DNA of 5,218 nucleotides from Planctomycetota bacterium (GTDB taxonomy: Bacteria; Planctomycetota; Planctomycetia; Isosphaerales; Isosphaeraceae): NCBI GenBank assembly GCA_021778575.1, contig JAJYCH010000402.1:1-5218 (forward strand), in the 5' to 3' direction. Positions 1 through 5,218 of the stretch are shown in pieces (the stretch's first letter is position 1; every line of letters begins with the position of its first letter). Below the pieces are notes generated by a model that saw nothing but the letters and a program-made list of their open reading frames with translations, ran no database searches and was not told where the DNA came from. Made by a program: the position numbers and the translations under genes.

Positions 1-1
1 C

Positions 2-166
2 TCACCGGGACTGGTGGCGCGGACCCTGACCGAACGCCCCGAGTTCGTCTTGACCGGCAAGAGCCCGCTGGCTCAAGAAATCCTGGACGACTGGCCGCTC
101 CGACACGTCTACCGGGCCACCGAGCTGAGCTGGGAACCGGTCACCTCGCGCGAGTTCGGTGACTGA
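2..166 (+). CDS. C-terminal end of an unidentified protein (5' truncated by window edge)
   Basis: The frame beginning at base 2 is open from the window edge to a TGA at 164-166 and gives 54 residues ending in SWEPVTSREFGD. About 83% of its codons end in G or C, matching the genes nearby, and the residue mix is protein-like (LTERPEFVLTGKSPLAQEIL, then DDWPLRHVYRATELSWEP). The frame starting at base 1 is also open until about 162, but it gives an Arg/Gly/Pro-rich sequence typical of a shadow frame. I do not recognise the family; no catalytic motif, membrane segment or repeat is visible in this tail, and the bulk of the gene lies outside the window. The palindromic element begins 8 bp after the stop. 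The hydrolase start is 383 bp downstream, so the two are probably not tightly coupled, although both are on the plus strand. Confidence 0.6.
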   Translation, partial: SPGLVARTLTERPEFVLTGKSPLAQEILDDWPLRHVYRATELSWEPVTSREFGD

Positions 167-225
167 AACAGAGATCGGCCGAGTGTCCCCGAGTTTTCTG
201 GTGGGGGTCTCGGACGGCTTTGTCC

Positions 226-254
226 TCTGGAGTGCGAGAGCTTGCTCTCGCTCT
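226..254 (+). repeat. Left 29-bp arm of the perfect inverted repeat
   Basis: This arm runs from tctggagtg to ctcgctct and contains its own near-palindrome, gcgagagcttgctctcgc (234-251): 8-bp half-sites around a central TT. The single strand could therefore fold locally or pair with the other arm. Confidence 0.95.
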
Positions 255-334
255 ACTTCGTGGAGCTTGCTCCACGGTCCAGATCCGGAAACCGTTGGCC
301 CTGTCACTCGGGCTCGGAGTAAGCTCCGGTCGCC

Positions 335-363
335 AGAGCGAGAGCAAGCTCTCGCACTCCAGA
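335..363 (-). repeat. Right 29-bp arm of the perfect inverted repeat
   Basis: This arm is the exact reverse complement of 226-254, with no mismatch over 29 bases, and carries the mirrored near-palindrome gcgagagcaagctctcgc (338-355). The 80-bp spacer between arms is itself partly symmetric. Exact identity over 29 bases inside an otherwise degenerate palindrome suggests either recent origin of this part or continuing selection or conversion on it. Confidence 0.95.
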
Positions 364-536
364 TAGGGGCTTCGTCGGCAATCCACAGGGCATCGGCGTC
401 CTGAGACCACCAGAAAATCCGGGCACACCCCTCGGCCCGACCCGATGGTCGGATCGCGAAGTTTGCCAATAAATCGCTCGTTGATCCGAATCTTCTCGAC
501 AAGCCGGGCGATTATCGTCGGCGGCACGAACTCATC

Positions 537-541
537 GGAGA
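537..541 (+). promoter_or_regulatory. Ribosome-binding site that decides the hydrolase start
   Basis: GGAGA lies 8 bases before the ATG at 550. The earlier in-frame ATG at 445 has no comparable purine-rich site; it is preceded by cggcccgaccc at the edge of the repeat element. This is the main reason for choosing 550. Confidence 0.75.
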
Positions 542-549
542 ACCTTGCG

Positions 550-2271
550 ATGCTTTTGACTGGTCCGATCCTGGCCATGGCCCTGGCGCTCGCCCCGGCG
601 ACGGATTCGCCGAAGGGGCTGGAGGGGGACTGGGAAGGGTTCTTGAGCCCGAATCCAGCGATCGAGGTCCGCCTGGTCCTCCGGATTGAAAAAGGAACGG
701 CTGGCGACTGGAAGGCCCGGGCCGAAAGCCCCGACATGAAGTCGCAACCCGCCGTCAGCTTCGATGAGGTCAGCCTGAAGGACAACCAGGCCGTCCTGAT
801 CGCCCGCCAGGAATCCCGCGAATTCCGGGCGACGCTCGACGCCGACGGGACGGAATTGAACGGAGAATGGATCAAGGGGAAAACCAAGACCCCGATCACC
901 TTCCGCCGGGCTGCCGGTCCGGTCCGTCCTTCGGATGTCTGGGAAGGGGCGCTCCAGGTCAACGGCGGGATCAAGCTCCGCCTGGCGTTTCACGTGCGCC
1001 CCGACACCGGCAACGGCTTCCGGTCGACGATGGACAGCCCCGATCAAGGAGCCTTTGGCCTGAAAGTGACCACGACCGAGATCAGCAAGCAATCACTCAA
1101 ATTCACCATCAAGAACGTGGGCGACTTTGACGGCAAGCTCGACGAATCGCAAGCTCAGGCCGTCGGCGAGTGGAAGCAAGGCGGTCGTTCTCTACCGCTG
1201 ACACTGAAAAAGGTGGCCGAGGTCACCGAGGTCCGCCGTCCCCAGCTTCCCAGGGAACCCTTCCCCTACCGCTCGGAGGAAGTGAGCTATGACAGCCGCG
1301 CCCGAGGGGTCCGGATTGCGGGAACACTCACCATCCCGAGCGGAGCCGGTCCGTTCCCGGCCGCGCTGCTGATTACCGGATCGGGCTCGCAGGACCGCGA
1401 TGAGACGTTGCTCGGCCACAAGCCGTTTCTCGTCCTGGCCGACGACCTGACCCGGCGAGGGATCGCGGTTCTCCGGGTCGACGACCGGGGCGTCGGCGGC
1501 TCGACCGGCAATCCGGCCGAAGCGACGACGCTCGACTTCGTCGAGGATGTTCTCGGCGGAGTCGATTTCCTCAAGGCTCACGCCCAGATCGACTCGAAGC
1601 GGATCGGGCTGATCGGCCACAGTGAAGGGGGACTGATCGGGCCGATCGTGGCGACCCGGACCAACGACGTGGCGTTCGTCGTGATGATGGCCGGGCCAGG
1701 CTTGCCGGGAGACCAGATCATCGCGGCGCAGGTTGGCTTGATCCTCAAAGCGGCTGGGGCTGACCCGGACAAGATCCAGAGGAGCGTGCAGAACCAGAAA
1801 CGGCTGTTGGCGATCATCACCTCCACGACCGACGCGGCCCAGGCCCTGACCAAGCTGAAGGCCGCCCAGGCCGAACTGATCGCGGCGCTCCCCGAGGCGG
1901 AACGCAAGGCCGCCGCCGCCGTCGACCCGAGTGGTAGTCAGCTCGCGGCCCTGAACAGCCCGTGGTTTCGCTACTTCTTGACCTACGACCCGCGCCCCAC
2001 GCTGGCGAAGGTCACCTGTCCGATCCTGGCGATCAACGGAGCCAACGACCTCCAGGTCCCCTGTAAAGAGAACCTCGAAGCGATCGAACTGGCGGTCAAA
2101 TCGGGCGGAAAGACCGCTGTCGTCATCCGTGAAATGACCGGTCTGAACCATCTCTTCCAGACCAGCAAGACCGGAGCCCCCGCCGAATACGGCACGATCG
2201 AGGAAACCTTCGCCCCCGACGCCCTGAAGGTCATCGGCGAGTGGGTCGTCGAACAAACCCGCCGGAAGTAA
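550..2271 (+). CDS. Secreted alpha/beta hydrolase (serine esterase/peptidase-like) with duplicated N-terminal beta domain
   Basis: The 573-residue product is probably an exported serine hydrolase; the substrate is unknown. Residues 1-17 (MLLTGPILAMALALAPA) look like a short signal peptide, although its start lacks the usual Lys/Arg. Residues about 26-120 and 129-222 are two copies of the beta-rich domain often found once before this hydrolase type; each opens with a WEG motif (W28, W131), and copy two has the typical MDSPDQGAFG. The alpha/beta hydrolase domain starts near PFPYRSEEVSYD (237 on). It shows GSGSQDRDE (277-285, likely oxyanion-hole region), VDDRGVGGSTG (from 310), nucleophile S358 in GHSEGG, a helical lid-like stretch at about 388-480, D500 in NGANDLQVP and H534 in GLNHLFQ, so the triad is complete. 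The in-frame ATG at 445 would add 35 unremarkable residues and lacks a ribosome-binding site. The gene stands alone and converges on proA. The fold is certain; an esterase or aminopeptidase activity is a guess. Confidence 0.93.
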   Translation: MLLTGPILAMALALAPATDSPKGLEGDWEGFLSPNPAIEVRLVLRIEKGTAGDWKARAESPDMKSQPAVSFDEVSLKDNQAVLIARQESREFRATLDADGTELNGEWIKGKTKTPITFRRAAGPVRPSDVWEGALQVNGGIKLRLAFHVRPDTGNGFRSTMDSPDQGAFGLKVTTTEISKQSLKFTIKNVGDFDGKLDESQAQAVGEWKQGGRSLPLTLKKVAEVTEVRRPQLPREPFPYRSEEVSYDSRARGVRIAGTLTIPSGAGPFPAALLITGSGSQDRDETLLGHKPFLVLADDLTRRGIAVLRVDDRGVGGSTGNPAEATTLDFVEDVLGGVDFLKAHAQIDSKRIGLIGHSEGGLIGPIVATRTNDVAFVVMMAGPGLPGDQIIAAQVGLILKAAGADPDKIQRSVQNQKRLLAIITSTTDAAQALTKLKAAQAELIAALPEAERKAAAAVDPSGSQLAALNSPWFRYFLTYDPRPTLAKVTCPILAINGANDLQVPCKENLEAIELAVKSGGKTAVVIREMTGLNHLFQTSKTGAPAEYGTIEETFAPDALKVIGEWVVEQTRRK

Positions 2272-2307
2272 TTCCGGAAGGGCTCAGTCGGGGGAGTCCG
2301 CTGTCGT

Positions 2308-3585
2308 TTATTCGCGGATCTGACCATCGCCGTGGACGACCCACTTGGTGGTGGTCAGCTCTTTGAGCCCGCAGGGGCCTCGGGCGTGGTATTTGTCGGT
2401 GCTGATGCCGATCTCGGCACCGAGTCCGAGCTGCCCTCCGTCGTTGAACCGGCTGCTGGCGTTGACGATCACGGCCGAGGCGTCGACCTCGGCCACGAAC
2501 CGGCGGGCGGCGGCCAGGCTTCCGGTCACGATCACCTCGGTATGCCCCGACCCGTGCCGCGTGATGTGGTCGATCGCCTGGTCGATCGATTCGACCACTC
2601 CCACGGCCAGAATCAGGTCGAGATATTCCGTGTCCCAGTCGGCCGGCACGATCGGCTTGACGCTGGGCAGGAGGACGCGCGTCGGCTCGTCGCCACGAAG
2701 TTCGACGCCCTTGCTCGTCAGGGCATCGGCAGCCAGCGGTAGAAACGACTCCGCCACGTCGCGATGGACCAGCAAGGTCTCGGCGGCGTTGCAGACCCCC
2801 GGGCGCTGGGTCTTGGCGTTGACGATGATTTTCACGGCCATCGCCAGGTCGGCCGCGGCATCGACGTAGACGTGACAGTTGCCCGTATAATGCTTCAAGA
2901 CGGGCATCTTCGCCTCGGCCACGACCCGGCGAATCAAGCTCTCGCCGCCTCGGGGGATCGCCAGGTCGATCTGCTCGGGCATGCCCAGGAGGTGACCGAC
3001 CGCCGCCCGGTCGGTGGTCTCGACGAGCTGAACCGCGTCCGATGGCAGGCCGCTGGGCGCGAGTTCGTCGGCCAGCACGCGGTAAAGTGCCTGGTTCGAG
3101 AGGATGGCTTCCTTGCCACCACGGAGGATCGCCGCGTTCCCGCTCTTGACGCAAAGTGAAGCGGCGTCGACCGTCACGTTGGGCCGACTCTCGAAGATCA
3201 TGAAGATCACGCCGAGCGGGACACGGATCTGGGCGACCTCCAGCCCGTTCGGACGACGGCTCGACGCGATCGCCTCGCCGATCGGGTCGGGCAGGCTCGC
3301 GACTTCTTCGAGGCTGGTCGCGATCGCCGCCAACCGATTGGAGTTGAGCGTGAGCCGGTCGATCGCCGCCGCGTTCAGACCGAACCCCGGAGCCGCCGCG
3401 ATGTCGCGGGCATTGGCTTCGAGGATCTCGGCCGAGCGAGCCCGGATCGCCTCGGCCGAGCGACGGAGCCAGCCGTTCTTGGCCGAACCAGGGGCGAGCG
3501 CCAGCCGTCGCGAGGCCAATTTAGCTCGGTCGGCCATCGCCTGGCATTGATTCCGCAGATCGTCGAGATTTTGACCGTCATTCAT
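2308..3585 (-). CDS. proA: Glutamate-5-semialdehyde dehydrogenase (gamma-glutamyl phosphate reductase)
   Basis: This cytoplasmic enzyme reduces gamma-glutamyl phosphate with NADPH to glutamate-5-semialdehyde, the second step of proline synthesis from glutamate. The 425-residue length fits the family (about 415-420), and the protein is collinear with it throughout. Recognisable blocks are RVPLGVIFMIFESRPNVTVD (121-140), LCVKSGNAAILRGGKEA (144-160), IPRGGESLIR (210-219), the catalytic cysteine C265 in QRPGVCNAAETLLVH, HGSGHTE (344-350), ASSRFNDGGQLGLGAEIG (376-393) and GPCGLKELTT (403-412). The ATG at 3585 places the N-terminus as in E. coli ProA. It has no Shine-Dalgarno sequence, but a TAGTAT box lies 7 bases before it, so the mRNA may be leaderless. 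proB, the kinase partner, is not adjacent. folP ends 104 bp upstream; transcription could come from there or from a local promoter. It converges with the hydrolase across 36 bp. Confidence 0.98.
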   Translation of the reverse strand: MNDGQNLDDLRNQCQAMADRAKLASRRLALAPGSAKNGWLRRSAEAIRARSAEILEANARDIAAAPGFGLNAAAIDRLTLNSNRLAAIATSLEEVASLPDPIGEAIASSRRPNGLEVAQIRVPLGVIFMIFESRPNVTVDAASLCVKSGNAAILRGGKEAILSNQALYRVLADELAPSGLPSDAVQLVETTDRAAVGHLLGMPEQIDLAIPRGGESLIRRVVAEAKMPVLKHYTGNCHVYVDAAADLAMAVKIIVNAKTQRPGVCNAAETLLVHRDVAESFLPLAADALTSKGVELRGDEPTRVLLPSVKPIVPADWDTEYLDLILAVGVVESIDQAIDHITRHGSGHTEVIVTGSLAAARRFVAEVDASAVIVNASSRFNDGGQLGLGAEIGISTDKYHARGPCGLKELTTTKWVVHGDGQIRE

Positions 3586-3592
3586 GGATTGA

Positions 3593-3598
3593 ATACTA
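3593..3598 (-). promoter_or_regulatory. Possible -10 box for proA
   Basis: On the minus strand the sequence is aaTAGTATtc, matching TATAAT at 4 of 6 positions, including the first two and the last. It sits in a small AT-rich patch, and its end is 7 bases from the proA ATG. No good -35 is seen at 17-18 bp; the bases there read ttactc or tactcc. The call is weak and depends on position and on the absence of a ribosome-binding site. Confidence 0.25.
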
Positions 3599-3645
3599 TT
3601 GATGGAAAGGATTCCGGAGTAAATCGTTTCCCGGCGGGCTTGTCG

Positions 3646-3662
3646 GGTGGGCTCGGCCCACC
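3646..3662 (-). other. GC-rich hairpin between folP and proA
   Basis: The sequence ggtgggc-tcg-gcccacc is a perfect 7-bp inverted repeat with a 3-base loop. It lies about 28 bases past the folP stop in the direction of transcription and about 60 bases before the proA ATG. No run of T follows on the minus strand (the next bases are cgacaagcc), so it is not a classical Rho-independent terminator. It could slow polymerase, protect the folP 3' end, or be incidental in GC-rich DNA. Confidence 0.4.
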
Positions 3663-3689
3663 ATCGGGTGACCGCAATTTAGCATAAGA

Positions 3690-4541
3690 TCAGGTCGCGA
3701 TGGTAACATCCCACCCGCGATGCCCTTCCCAGACCCGGAAGGCGTCGACCGTCGGCCCGACGTCGTGGACGCGGACGACTCTGGCCCCGGCCTGGGCGCA
3801 GGCCAGGGCCGAGGTGACAGACGCGATCGTCCGGTCCTCGGTTCGGTGGCGGGTGAGCTTGGTCAGGAAGCCTTTCCGCGAGGTTCCCATCAACACGACG
3901 CAGCCGAGCCGGCGGAATCGTTCCAGGTTCCGCAGCAAGGCCAGGTTGTGCTCGAAGGTCTTGCCGAAGCCGATCCCGGGGTCGATGCTGATCCGTTCGA
4001 GCGGAATCCCCGCCTTTACCGCTCGACCGATCCGGCGGGCGAGGTCCTCGTGGACTTCCTCGACCACGTCATCATAGCTCGGGTTGATCTGCATGGTCTG
4101 GGGCGTGCCTTGCATGTGCATCAGGACCACCCCGACACCGGACCTCGCGGCGAGCGCCAGCAATTCCGGGTCGTCGAGCCCCCGGATATCGTTGAGGATC
4201 GAGGCTCCGGCGGCAATCGCCCGGGCGGCGACCTCGGGCTTGGTCGTGTCGATCGAGATCGGCACGGTTCCCTGGTCGGCGAGGGCCTTGATCACCGGGA
4301 CGACCCGGGCGATCTCCTCGGCTTCGGGCACGATGTCGGCCCCCGGTCGACTTGATTCGCCGCCGATGTCGAGAATGTCGGCCCCTTCGGCGACCAGCCG
4401 GGCGGCGGTGCTCAGGGCATCGTCGAACGCCAGCGATCGGCCGCCGTCGGAGAAGCTGTCGGGCGTGACGTTGAGGATTCCCATCACCCGGGGGCGCGAG
4501 TCGTCGGCGAACAGGATTCCTCGGGCTCGCCAGACGCTCAT
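3690..4541 (-). CDS. folP: Dihydropteroate synthase
   Basis: This cytoplasmic enzyme joins 4-aminobenzoate to 6-hydroxymethyl-7,8-dihydropterin diphosphate to form 7,8-dihydropteroate in folate synthesis; the family is the sulfonamide target. The 283-residue product is a full-length TIM-barrel protein (E. coli has 282). All signature motifs are present: MGILNVTPDSFSDGG (20-34), DIGGESSRPGA (58-68), SIDTTKPEVA (96-105), ILNDIRG (115-121), MHMQGTPQTMQ (141-151), IDPGIGFGKT (186-195), GTSRKGF (219-225) and VRVHDV (256-261). N24, D98, N117, D187, K223, R257 and H259 correspond to the E. coli active-site residues with a constant offset of two. The ATG at 4541 is chosen because GGAAAGG precedes it at 9 bases and the protein then begins just before the first strand. 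An upstream in-frame ATG at 4613 would overlap lptE by 52 bp and add 24 residues unlike the family. It starts 20 bp after the lptE stop, which suggests co-transcription. Confidence 0.98.
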   Translation of the reverse strand: MSVWRARGILFADDSRPRVMGILNVTPDSFSDGGRSLAFDDALSTAARLVAEGADILDIGGESSRPGADIVPEAEEIARVVPVIKALADQGTVPISIDTTKPEVAARAIAAGASILNDIRGLDDPELLALAARSGVGVVLMHMQGTPQTMQINPSYDDVVEEVHEDLARRIGRAVKAGIPLERISIDPGIGFGKTFEHNLALLRNLERFRRLGCVVLMGTSRKGFLTKLTRHRTEDRTIASVTSALACAQAGARVVRVHDVGPTVDAFRVWEGHRGWDVTIAT

Positions 4542-4550
4542 GGATCGCGG

Positions 4551-4557
4551 CCTTTCC
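4551..4557 (-). promoter_or_regulatory. Ribosome-binding site deciding the folP start
   Basis: GGAAAGG on the minus strand lies 9 bases before the ATG at 4541, within the 20-bp gap after lptE. It supports 4541 over the longer frame that begins inside lptE at 4613. Confidence 0.65.
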
Positions 4558-4561
4558 GGGC

Positions 4562-5107
4562 TTACCAGGGCTGTTCCATCATGTTGACGACCTGAGTGGC
4601 CAGCTTCTCGCAACAGCGGTAGAAGGCGGCTTCGGAGGTCTCGCCGATTTCGGGGTAAAAGTTGAACGTCTCGGCGATCGGCGCGGGGGGTGACGGCGGG
4701 TGCTCCTTGTCGTTCCGGTCGACCGTGTTGTCGGTCCAGGTGGCGAGGACGATCATCGTCGCCGTGAGCTGACGCGGCAGGTTGAACGGGCTCTCGACGA
4801 CGACGTTCTTCTCGGTGAAGTTGACGGTTCCTTCGAGGACCGTGTCGGCTTCCTCGGGCTTCTGGACCACTTTGTAGGGCGTTCGTCGCTCGATTTCCTT
4901 GATGACCAGGTCGGTCAGCATGAAGTTCACGTCACGCCGGAAGGTGATCGACTTGAAGACCGGGACGTAAACCGTCTTGATGGTCTTATCATAGGGAGGC
5001 CGAATACTGTAGCCGGTGATCTTGCTGTTACAACCGGGGGCCAGCAGCGCGAGCCCGAGCCCGAGGAGCAGACCTAGCAGCGGAACGCAGTGACGTAGAC
5101 CTCGCAT
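4562..5107 (-). CDS. lptE: LptE-family LPS-assembly outer-membrane lipoprotein
   Basis: LptE plugs and assists the LptD barrel that inserts lipopolysaccharide into the outer leaflet of the outer membrane. The 181-residue precursor has a lipoprotein signal: MRGLRHC, then a Leu/Gly-rich core (about 9-22) and a loose lipobox APGC with C26 as the lipidation site, leaving about 156 mature residues. The start of the mature protein, GYSIRPPYDKTIKTVYVPVF (32-51), followed by FRRDVNFMLTDLVIKEIERR (57-76) and a DTVLEGTVNF strand (88-97), fits the LptE/RlpB pattern. A Pro-rich insert (HPPSPPAPIAE, 136-146) precedes a C-terminal helix containing a CC pair (165-166) and ending MMEQPW. The ATG at 5107 has an excellent ribosome-binding site and begins exactly at the signal peptide; the open frame up to 5215 adds unrelated residues. 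No lptD is visible. The family is fairly secure, and the role in a planctomycete-like envelope follows from the family. Confidence 0.88.
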   Translation of the reverse strand: MRGLRHCVPLLGLLLGLGLALLAPGCNSKITGYSIRPPYDKTIKTVYVPVFKSITFRRDVNFMLTDLVIKEIERRTPYKVVQKPEEADTVLEGTVNFTEKNVVVESPFNLPRQLTATMIVLATWTDNTVDRNDKEHPPSPPAPIAETFNFYPEIGETSEAAFYRCCEKLATQVVNMMEQPW

Positions 5108-5113
5108 GGCAAG

Positions 5114-5119
5114 TCCCTC
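5114..5119 (-). promoter_or_regulatory. Ribosome-binding site of lptE
   Basis: GAGGGA on the minus strand lies 6 bases before the ATG at 5107. It is the strongest Shine-Dalgarno sequence in the window and fixes the lptE start at the signal peptide. Confidence 0.8.
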
Positions 5120-5174
5120 GCTGGACGATATCCGAACTCGATCCGTCGGGGTTGAAGATCGCTCGATCCGCCCG

Positions 5175-5218
5175 TCAATTGGGCATCCCGCCGCCGCCCA
5201 TGCCACCCATTCCACCGC
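5175..5218 (-). CDS. C-terminal tail of an unidentified Gly/Met-rich protein (5' truncated by window edge)
   Basis: Reading leftward from the window edge, one frame gives GGMGGMGGGGMPN and a TGA at 5177-5175. It lies 67 bases before the lptE ATG on the same strand, as expected for an upstream operon gene. Flexible GGM-rich tails occur at the end of several proteins, GroEL chaperonins and the SRP protein Ffh among them, so the tail alone does not identify the gene. Only 13 complete residues are visible, and low-complexity sequence could arise by chance in GC-rich DNA. The clean stop and the position ahead of lptE make a real gene end more likely than not. Confidence 0.55.
   Translation of the reverse strand, partial: GGMGGMGGGGMPN

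Larger units (their letters stand above)
175..440. repeat. Large nested inverted-repeat element (REP/BIME- or MITE-like), about 266 bp, intergenic
   Basis: The core is a perfect 29-bp inverted repeat: bases 226-254 are the exact reverse complement of 335-363. Symmetry continues inward, where 261-274 and the reverse complement of 315-328 match at 11 of 14 bases. It also continues outward: ttttctggtgg (194-204) pairs with ccaccagaaaa (407-417), gtctc (207-211) with gagac (403-407), and tcggccgag (175-183) with ctcggcccga (431-440) apart from small indels. The right half carries roughly 20 extra bases around 370-395. The element almost fills the gap between the upstream stop (166) and the first ATG in the hydrolase frame (445). 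I see no transposase and no clear target-site duplication. It could be a non-autonomous mobile repeat or a transcribed hairpin that protects or ends the upstream mRNA; no T-tract follows it, so it is not a standard terminator. The symmetry is certain; the biological class is inferred. Confidence 0.85.

Noticed and set aside
159..404. 81-codon plus-strand open frame across the palindromic element
   Set aside because: It is composed almost entirely of the inverted repeat, starts inside the end of the upstream gene, and its protein is a translation of palindromes with no recognisable fold.
463..491. Possible promoter upstream of the hydrolase (ttgcca at 463, or ttgatc at 481)
   Set aside because: No acceptable -10 box occurs at 16-19 bp from either hexamer; the nearest AT-rich hexamer, gattat at 510, is 23 bp from ttgatc.
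445..549. N-terminal extension of the hydrolase from the ATG at 445
   Set aside because: There is no ribosome-binding site, and the 35 added residues show no family similarity and would bury the signal peptide. GGAGA before 550 gives a better start.
141..974. Long minus-strand open frame of 277 codons opposite the repeat and the hydrolase start
   Set aside because: It lies antisense to a well-supported gene, covers the repeat, and has a Ser/Arg/Pro-rich shadow composition; such long antisense frames are expected in high-GC3 DNA.
1192..2256. 354-codon minus-strand frame opposite the hydrolase
   Set aside because: The hydrolase frame has an intact catalytic triad and family motifs; the antisense product is Arg/Gly/Asp-rich with no motif.
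2262..2277. Small inverted repeat ccggaa-gtaa-ttccgg spanning the hydrolase stop codon as a terminator
   Set aside because: The stem is only 6 bp with no T-run after it; this is too weak to call in GC-rich sequence.
2231..3154. 307-codon minus-strand frame overlapping proA in another phase
   Set aside because: It is extremely rich in Arg, Gly and Pro with no domain; proA in the same region is certain.
5175..5218. Calling the Gly/Met tail GroEL
   Set aside because: GGM repeats occur in several unrelated proteins, 13 residues cannot discriminate between them, and the chaperonin core is not in the window.

Overview
The window looks like ordinary chromosomal DNA from a GC-rich, Gram-negative-type bacterium, most probably a planctomycete of the Isosphaeraceae or a close relative. 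That placement is an inference. It rests on the high G+C with G/C-dominated third codon positions, on an LptE lipoprotein of the form I associate with planctomycetes (start of the mature protein, Pro-rich late segment, MMEQPW end), and on a dispersed-looking palindromic repeat beside a core gene. No phage, plasmid, transposase, CRISPR, tRNA or rRNA signal is visible.

Layout. Bases 2-166 (+) hold the last 54 codons of an unidentified protein. Bases 175-440 hold a large nested inverted repeat with perfect 29-bp inner arms (226-254 / 335-363), degenerate outer arms and four small related palindromes; this is the least conventional structure here. Bases 550-2271 (+) encode an exported alpha/beta hydrolase with two tandem copies of its N-terminal beta-rich domain. 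It converges, across 36 bp, on a minus-strand cluster read right to left: the Gly/Met-rich tail of an unidentified protein (5218-5175), lptE (5107-4562), folP (4541-3690) and proA (3585-2308).

How the genes relate. lptE and folP are 20 bp apart, both have good ribosome-binding sites, and they are probably co-transcribed. proA follows after 104 bp that contain a GC-rich hairpin and a possible -10 box very close to its start codon; it may have its own promoter. The products do unrelated jobs: outer-membrane LPS assembly, folate synthesis and proline synthesis. The cluster is therefore a housekeeping run rather than one pathway. The hydrolase is a separate transcription unit whose substrate cannot be read from the sequence.

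I do not see a convincing new biological system. The items most worth following up are the 175-440 palindromic element, the duplicated hydrolase domain and the possibly leaderless proA start.
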